From the NCBI GenBank assembly GCA_039026595.1, contig JBCCMA010000057.1, positions 1 through 20,722 of the forward strand: a stretch of 20,722 bases of DNA. The letters are read 5' to 3'. Both the position numbers and the translations under genes were made by a program. Below, in pieces: positions 16,131 to 20,722 of this stretch. The first letter of the stretch is position 1. Each line of letters begins with the position of its first letter. This stretch comes from JBCCMA01 sp039026595 (GTDB taxonomy: Bacteria; Pseudomonadota; Gammaproteobacteria; Steroidobacterales; JBCCMA01). The notes below the pieces were generated by a model. The model did no database searches. It was not told the origin of the DNA and saw only the letters and a program-made list of their open reading frames with translations.

Positions 16131-16222
16131 AGATTCAGTGAGACCTGCAGGGATTTATGTACACTGCATGTAGACCGCCAGCTTGAGAGGCGGCATAAAA
16201 AAAGCATAGGGAGAGTAGAATT

Positions 16223-16810
16223 ATGTCAACACTTGGCAAGATAGGAGCCGTGCTTCTGATCAGCGGACTGTCGGTCGGCGCCAGCGCCACCACACTCCAG
16301 ATCACGATCAGCGGTGGGGTGTACTGCCCGCTGCAAAGTCCGTGCGCCACAAGCAGTGATGCGTTCTTTGACGTGACGCAGTTCACTTTCACGGCCACCA
16401 TCGCCACGGATGGGACGCTGACCATCGAAAGTCCGATCGTGCTGGCCTTCGATTCCGGTTCGCAGTCGATCACGCTCACAGGCGCATCAACGTTTGCACC
16501 GGATCAGTTCAACCCGCCCGTTGTTGCCGGCGAGGTGCCGAACGGAAACTGGACCGGCATGTTTAACTACGCGTCATCCGACGGTGGCGCCGGCACCCTC
16601 GATCTGGCGCCGAACAGCGGTCAGACGTTTTTCATCGACAATGAAGACGGATCGTTCAATCTGAGCCTGAACGGCGGCGACGGCGCCACCCAGATCGAGT
16701 TTTTTGCGACCGGCTTTGTGGAGGTTGCGCCAATTCCGCTGCCGGCGGCGGCGTGGTTCTTCATCTCGGCGCTGGGGTCGCTGGCGTTATCGCAGCGACG
16801 GTCTGTCTAG
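16223..16810 (+). CDS. VPLPA-CTERM (PEP-CTERM-type) surface protein
   Basis: 195 residues. The ATG at 16223 follows GGGAGAGTAGAATT. The signal peptide ends near residue 22 (SGLSVGASA). The central part is Thr/Ser/Gly-rich and beta-like with two Cys near the N-terminus. The last 25 residues, IPLPAAAWFFISALGSLALSQRRSV, are a sorting tail: a VPLPA-type motif, a hydrophobic helix and a basic end. Such tails are processed by exosortase and the proteins go to the cell surface or exopolysaccharide matrix. The exosortase is not in this window. The gene stands alone between the YHYH lipoprotein and the DUF3299 lipoprotein. Confidence 0.85.
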   Translation: MSTLGKIGAVLLISGLSVGASATTLQITISGGVYCPLQSPCATSSDAFFDVTQFTFTATIATDGTLTIESPIVLAFDSGSQSITLTGASTFAPDQFNPPVVAGEVPNGNWTGMFNYASSDGGAGTLDLAPNSGQTFFIDNEDGSFNLSLNGGDGATQIEFFATGFVEVAPIPLPAAAWFFISALGSLALSQRRSV

Positions 16811-16828
16811 AAGTCGACTTGTGAGTTC

Positions 16829-16862
16829 GGCCGCGGGCCCATCAGACACGGAGCCCGCGGCC
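16829..16862. terminator. Perfect 10-bp hairpin between convergent genes
   Basis: GGCCGCGGGC (16829-16838) pairs perfectly with GCCCGCGGCC (16853-16862) around a 14-base loop. It lies in the 56-base gap between the convergent stops at 16810 (+) and 16867 (-). No T tract follows on either strand, so it is not a classical intrinsic terminator but could serve both directions with Rho or as an mRNA 3' stabiliser. Confidence 0.5.
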
Positions 16863-16866
16863 CGAT

Positions 16867-17814
16867 CTACGGCGAAATCTGTTTGGCGTCATGCAGCTTG
16901 TAAATGGCGCCCTGCCCGTTCTCAAGTGTCTCGAAGCGCCCTTCCAATACGATGGGCTCATAAGCCACCTCGATGCCATCCGGCGCCAGCACTTCAACCG
17001 TTCCGGCCGGTCCGCCGGGGATGTCGAAGTAACAGTGCGGTGGGCTGGAGGTCAGCAAAAACCACTTCTGCTTCGAATCGGCCTCAAGCGGCGTCATAAA
17101 GCCGGAGATGCGCACCGTTTTGCCATCACGCGCGGCCACCGTATCGATGAACTCGGTGACCAGCCCGCCACCCTGATACTGCACGTTGGCCGCCATCAGT
17201 TCCGTCCACGGGATGCCGTCGTCCAGTTCGGGTAACGCCGGCTGGCGCGCGGCTTCGATGCTGAGCACGTTCAGGATCACTTCGGTGGTTTGATCGCCGA
17301 CGGTGACTGTCAGGACGTCCTTGCCCATCTTGCCGCCCCTGATGCCCACGTCGATCAGGCCGTACAGATCGCTCGGAATCGGCTTGGCTTGGCTCGACGC
17401 GACCACTTCGCTGGTTCCCTTCATCCACATCGAGGCCGTTGCGCCCATGACCGGCGCGCCCGCTGGTGTCTCCACAAGGATCGCCATGAACGCGTTGTCG
17501 CCCTCGATCACATCGACCACCAGCCGCCCCTGCGGATCGGAGTAGCCGCCCTGCGCCAATGCCTCGATCTGGATCTGTGTATCGTCGGTGTAGGCGACAA
17601 CCGGCTGGTCCTCGTCCGGCTCGGTCGCTGATTCGTCTGTTGAGGCAGGTGCATCCGTATCGGAGACCGGCTTTTCAGACGCGGGCAACTCGAGTGCCAT
17701 TTCTTCTTCTGTCAGCCCACCGCTGTTCGCCTCGCTGTCTTCCGTCGGCGTGTCGCCACACGCCGCCAGCGCGAGCGCGCCCGCCAACACCCATTGCCGT
17801 CGAGTAAATATCAC
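16867..17814 (-). CDS. DUF3299 lipoprotein
   Basis: 315 residues from the GTG at 17814, which overlaps the permease stop as GTGA. The signal IFTRRQWVLAGALALAAC has a lipobox (LAAC, Cys19) and a twin-arginine-like TRRQ. A Ser/Thr/Glu/Asp-rich linker spans about 24-72, then an Ig-like beta region (about 75-185, with DPQGRLVVDVIEGDNAFMAILVETPAGAPV). The C-terminal DUF3299 domain covers about 200-312 (WTELMAANVQYQG, VRISGFMTPLEADSKQKWFLLTSSPPHCYFD, GRFETLENGQGAIYKL). The PPHCYFD Cys/His could bind metal. As the last gene of the ABC set, it probably acts at the periplasmic face of that transporter. Confidence 0.85.
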   Translation of the reverse strand: MIFTRRQWVLAGALALAACGDTPTEDSEANSGGLTEEEMALELPASEKPVSDTDAPASTDESATEPDEDQPVVAYTDDTQIQIEALAQGGYSDPQGRLVVDVIEGDNAFMAILVETPAGAPVMGATASMWMKGTSEVVASSQAKPIPSDLYGLIDVGIRGGKMGKDVLTVTVGDQTTEVILNVLSIEAARQPALPELDDGIPWTELMAANVQYQGGGLVTEFIDTVAARDGKTVRISGFMTPLEADSKQKWFLLTSSPPHCYFDIPGGPAGTVEVLAPDGIEVAYEPIVLEGRFETLENGQGAIYKLHDAKQISP

Positions 17815-19130
17815 GGTGCCTCCGCGAGGGTCCTGGCCACGTCCGTACGATACGCCTGAATTGCCGGGACCGCGGCGGCCGCGATCCCGACGCCAAACAA
17901 ACCGAGCACCAGCCACGTTTCACTTTGCAGCCAGATCAAGCCAGTGAAGCCGACGCCGCGGGATTGCTGCAGCCATCCGCCGAGCCATTCGACCAGTACA
18001 TGGCCAGCGAAAAATCCAAGCGCGACGCCCATCAGCGTCAACAGAAAACCTTCGAGCAACAACGCGAAAAAGAGTTCCCCGCGCGTGGCGCCCAGACAGC
18101 GCAGCATGGCGATATCACCCCGGCGGGTGCGCAACGAGCCGTAAAGCGCGGCAAAGATCGACAGACCGGCTGAGATAATCAGCAGCCACGAAAACGCCCG
18201 CAGACCGTCCAGACCTACGCCGATCAACGTCAGTACGCGTGTGACCTCCACTGCCGGTGCGGCGGCGAGCAGATTGCTGGTGGTGTTGACCTGCCGCGGG
18301 AACGTGACCGCCGCGGTTGGCGAGCGATACCTGAGTAGCATGGCTGTGATTTCAAGGTCGTCATCGCGCGCATTCTCTTCGTGCTCTTCGTGCTCTTCGT
18401 GCTCTTCGTGCTCTTCGTGCTCTTCGTGGTCTTCGTGGTCTTCGTGGTCTTCGTGGTCTTCGTGGTCTTCGTGGTCTTCGTGGTCTTCGTGGTCTTCGTC
18501 ATGATCGCCGCGATCGATATCGTGGATATCCCACACGCTGTCCAGTGACGTGAGCACCAGGCGATCGAGTACCGTCCCGGTTTGTCCGAGCACGCCCACC
18601 ACACGGTACATCTCGTTTTCATGATCGTGCCCGCCATCGGAGAACCCGTGCGCGCCGGCAAACGTATCGCCGACCGACAGCCCGGCGGCAGCCGCAGCCG
18701 ATGCCCCGACGACGGCCTCCATCGCACCATCCCACCACGCGCCCTCGCGAATCTCACCGTTGTACAACGCGCCATAGTCCGGCGTGGTTCCGACGATCCG
18801 AAACCCGCGATAGCTGTCGCCCAGCGAGAGCGGAATGGCCTGCGCGACCCGCGCGTCGTCGGCCCACTGCTGTGCGTCAGACAGCAGAATATTCCCGGTG
18901 GGCACGTCCGCGTGGTAGACGGCCGACAGCACCAGCTGCACGGGACTGCCCTTGGCGCCCAGAACCACATCCACACCGCGCGCATCGCGCGACATGGTGT
19001 CGGACAACTGCGCGCTGGCCAGCAACAACAGCACGATGCTCGCTGTGCCCAGCGCCATCAGCAGCACGTTTACAGCCGACGTCAGCCGCGAGAGCCCGAG
19101 GTTGGCCAGCGCCAGTCGCAGCCAGCTCAC
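17811..19130 (-). CDS. FtsX-family ABC transporter permease with His/acidic repeat
   Basis: 439 residues from the GTG at 19130, overlapping the ATPase stop as GTGA. The topology is that of MacB/LolC-type FtsX permeases: TM1 about 18-42, a large extracytoplasmic domain 43-310, then TM2 (311-331), TM3 (353-380) and TM4 (405-425). The conserved cytoplasmic motif IAMLRCLGATRGELF is at 340-354. Within the periplasmic domain, residues about 209-252 form a repeat (EDH then EEH triplets), and GGHDHENEMY precedes it at 167-175. The His-rich tract should bind Zn, Cu or Ni ions (inference). A substrate cannot be assigned from the sequence alone. Confidence 0.9.
   Translation of the reverse strand: MSWLRLALANLGLSRLTSAVNVLLMALGTASIVLLLLASAQLSDTMSRDARGVDVVLGAKGSPVQLVLSAVYHADVPTGNILLSDAQQWADDARVAQAIPLSLGDSYRGFRIVGTTPDYGALYNGEIREGAWWDGAMEAVVGASAAAAAGLSVGDTFAGAHGFSDGGHDHENEMYRVVGVLGQTGTVLDRLVLTSLDSVWDIHDIDRGDHDEDHEDHEDHEDHEDHEDHEDHEDHEEHEEHEEHEEHEEHEENARDDDLEITAMLLRYRSPTAAVTFPRQVNTTSNLLAAAPAVEVTRVLTLIGVGLDGLRAFSWLLIISAGLSIFAALYGSLRTRRGDIAMLRCLGATRGELFFALLLEGFLLTLMGVALGFFAGHVLVEWLGGWLQQSRGVGFTGLIWLQSETWLVLGLFGVGIAAAAVPAIQAYRTDVARTLAEAP
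18381..18497 (-). repeat. 9-bp minisatellite encoding EDH/EEH repeats
   Basis: Thirteen consecutive 9-base units. On the plus strand five GTGCTCTTC units (18381-18425) are followed by eight GTGGTCTTC units (18426-18497), i.e. GAAGAGCAC (EEH) and GAAGACCAC (EDH) on the coding strand. The two variants differ at one base and are fully sorted into two blocks. The unit is a multiple of three, so slippage would change the number of His repeats without a frameshift. Confidence 0.95.
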
Positions 19131-19771
19131 CGCGTCGCTCCAAAGTCGTAGTCGCGATCGAGCGTGCCGCGTATGCGTTGATCGTGGGTCACCACAACCA
19201 ACGTCGCGCCGGTCTCGGACACCGCGTCGCGCAACAGCCGGATGGCTTCAGACGCATTGTGATCGTCGAGCGCAGAGGTGGGTTCGTCGGCCATCACAAT
19301 GCGCGGCTTGTGTACAAGTGCGCGGGCGATGGCCGCCCGTTGTGCCTGTCCCTGGCTCAGCGTGTGCGGCTTCTGGTTCGCCACTGCGCCGAGGTTCAGC
19401 CTGTCGAGCAAGGCATCGACGTCTGCGGTGCTGACATCGCAGCGGGCCAGACGGCACGCCAGAAGCGCATTGTCGCGCACGCTCAGCGCCCGGATCAGAA
19501 AAAACCGCTGCAAGACCAGACCCATATTCTGGCCGCGAAATCGATCCAGCGCCGTGGCACTCAGGTCCGACAAATCCTGATCGAGCAGACGCACCGCACC
19601 GGCGCTGGGCCTGAGCAGGCCGGCAAGAAGGTGGAGGAGACTCGACTTGCCACAACCCGACGGCCCCAGAACCGCCAGGCACTCGCCCTGCGGCACGGCC
19701 AGATGATCGATATCGACCACCGTTTCGGCACCGTACCCGAAGCGCAAATCGCGAACTTCAATGGCGTTCAT
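19127..19771 (-). CDS. ABC transporter ATP-binding protein (MacB/LolD-type)
   Basis: 214 residues from the ATG at 19771. The frame runs further upstream, but the ATG begins MNAIEVRDLRFGYG, a normal start. It has a complete ATPase: Walker A GPSGCGKS at 36-43, Q-loop Gln88 (GLVLQRFFL), signature LSQGQ at 138-142, Walker B with Glu163 (RIVMADEP) and the H-loop His196 (VVVTHD). The length and LSQGQAQRAAIARAL segment fit the MacB/LolD group that partners FtsX-type permeases. It overlaps the permease by four bases (GTGA), so it is the first gene of a three-gene operon with that permease and the DUF3299 lipoprotein. The upstream gap (19772-19928) is shared with the divergent cobT. Confidence 0.92.
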   Translation of the reverse strand: MNAIEVRDLRFGYGAETVVDIDHLAVPQGECLAVLGPSGCGKSSLLHLLAGLLRPSAGAVRLLDQDLSDLSATALDRFRGQNMGLVLQRFFLIRALSVRDNALLACRLARCDVSTADVDALLDRLNLGAVANQKPHTLSQGQAQRAAIARALVHKPRIVMADEPTSALDDHNASEAIRLLRDAVSETGATLVVVTHDQRIRGTLDRDYDFGATR

Positions 19772-19928
19772 TGTGTGGGAGAGCCTCGACTCCGGAAGCG
19801 GCCTGAACGATACCGCAGAGCGCACCACGAAGCACGACGTACACGGCCGTGACGAACTTGACGACCGCGCAACCATGGACTGCAATGCGCCCCGTCACCC
19901 AGACAGGCACAACACCGCAGGGAACCGC

Positions 19929-20722
19929 ATGTCATCGGACCACGATCGGCGCGATCTTGAACGACGCATACAGGCCGCCATCGACAGCAAAACCAAACCC
20001 GTCGGTTCGCTCGGCCGGATCGAAGCGCTGGCCATGCAGATTTGCCTGTTGCAGGGCACGGACCAGCCGGACGTCTCATCCTGCGAGCTGACGCTGTTCG
20101 CGGCGGATCACGGTATGGCCGCGGCCGGTGTATCGGCCTACCCCTCGTCGGTCACGCGTCAGATGGTCGAGAATTTTCTGGCTGGCGGCGCGGCGGCCAA
20201 CGCGTTTGCGGACGCAGTGGGCGTGGCCATACGCGTCGTCGACGCCGGGGTGGCCGGCGAGCCGGTGGATCATCCGGACCTGATCTCGCACCGCATCCGC
20301 GCCGGCACGCGCAACGCCATCGAGGAACCCGCCATGACCGACGGCGAACTCGAGCAGGCGCTGTCCGCGGGTAACGCAATCGGCGCGGGCAGCGCGCACC
20401 CCGTCGTGGCCTTCGGGGATATGGGCATCGGCAACACCGCGGCCGCCAGTCTGGTTGCCGCCAAACTGACCGGTGGCGATGTGCGCGCGCTGACCGGGCG
20501 CGGCACCGGCCTCGATGACGACGGCCTCGAACGAAAACGCGCGCTGTTGGCCCGCGCGGCCGGACGCACACCCGCCACACTCGCCGGGCACGACGCACTG
20601 CGCGAATACGCCGGCTTCGAAATGGTGATGATCGCCGGCGCCATGATCGGCGCGGCGCAGGCCTCGCGTCTGGTGCTGGTGGACGGCTTCATTTGTTCCG
20701 CCGCGGCGTTGGCGGCGCTCAA
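19929..20722 (+). CDS. cobT: CobT, nicotinate-nucleotide-dimethylbenzimidazole phosphoribosyltransferase, 5' part
   Basis: The reading frame from the ATG at 19929 (AGGGA five bases upstream) stays open for 264 codons to the end of the window. An in-frame ATG at 19875 is an alternative. CobT transfers phosphoribose from nicotinate mononucleotide to 5,6-dimethylbenzimidazole to make alpha-ribazole phosphate for the lower ligand of cobalamin. Signature regions are KTKPVGSLGRIE (near residue 23), LFAADHGMAAAGVSAYPSSVTRQMVENFLAGGAAANAFA, FGDMGIGNTAAAS, and TGRGTGLDDDGLERKR. The catalytic Glu near the C-terminus is expected beyond the window. It is divergent from the ABC operon. No cobalamin riboswitch could be recognised upstream. 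Confidence 0.92.
   Translation, partial: MSSDHDRRDLERRIQAAIDSKTKPVGSLGRIEALAMQICLLQGTDQPDVSSCELTLFAADHGMAAAGVSAYPSSVTRQMVENFLAGGAAANAFADAVGVAIRVVDAGVAGEPVDHPDLISHRIRAGTRNAIEEPAMTDGELEQALSAGNAIGAGSAHPVVAFGDMGIGNTAAASLVAAKLTGGDVRALTGRGTGLDDDGLERKRALLARAAGRTPATLAGHDALREYAGFEMVMIAGAMIGAAQASRLVLVDGFICSAAALAAL

Noticed and set aside
18381..18497. CRISPR-like repeat
   Set aside because: The unit is 9 bases with no spacers and encodes in-frame EDH/EEH, so it is a coding minisatellite.
19772..19928. Cobalamin riboswitch ahead of cobT
   Set aside because: The region is only about 157 bases, and no B12-box-like sequence could be recognised on either strand.

Overview
The window is GC-rich and gene-dense: no gap between genes exceeds about 225 bases. 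It looks like the chromosome of a Gram-negative proteobacterium, probably an environmental or marine gammaproteobacterium. The evidence is lipobox lipoproteins, Sec signal peptides, a DegS/DegQ-type membrane protease, a VPLPA-type PEP-CTERM sorting tail, a Bor-like lipoprotein and a cobT gene. The taxonomic placement is inference. No rRNA, tRNA, CRISPR array, insertion sequence or phage gene was recognised.

Layout. (1) 1-573 (+): 3' end of a DUF885-type gene, apparently with a one-base frameshift near its end. (2) 629-2205 (+): two coupled genes for exported proteins of unknown function, ended by a strong hairpin terminator whose loop holds the stop codon of the opposing gene. (3) 6811-2267 (-): six tightly packed genes, most overlapping by 1-26 bases: secreted Hcp-like protein, Ca-binding TSP3/dockerin-like protein, DUF3052 protein, two-TM protein of unknown function, family 3 solute-binding-like protein, CBU_0592-like membrane protein. 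This is the best candidate for an undescribed system. (4) 6922-8674 (+): a DUF5996-like protein and an alpha/beta hydrolase. (5) 13176-8704 (-): GyrI-like protein, a coniferyl-aldehyde-dehydrogenase-like gene broken by an in-frame TAA, a Bor-like lipoprotein coupled to a DUF2235 (Tle1-like) lipase, and an HExxH metallopeptidase. (6) 13304-14431 (+): trypsin/PDZ protease. (7) 15997-14434 (-): YHYH lipoprotein plus a small exported EF-hand-loop protein. (8) 16223-16810 (+): VPLPA-CTERM protein. (9) 19771-16867 (-): ABC ATPase, FtsX-type permease and DUF3299 lipoprotein, joined by GTGA overlaps. The permease carries a 13-unit, 9-bp repeat encoding a His/acidic tract in its periplasmic domain, which suggests metal (possibly zinc) handling. 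(10) 19929-20722 (+): 5' part of cobT, running off the window.

Two genes are disrupted (472-474 and 12268-12270). Both could be genuine pseudogenisation or sequence errors. Many starts are GTG or TTG, and several are fixed by overlap with the upstream stop (ATGA, GTGA, TTGA, TAGTG, TGATG), which is how the starts given here were chosen.
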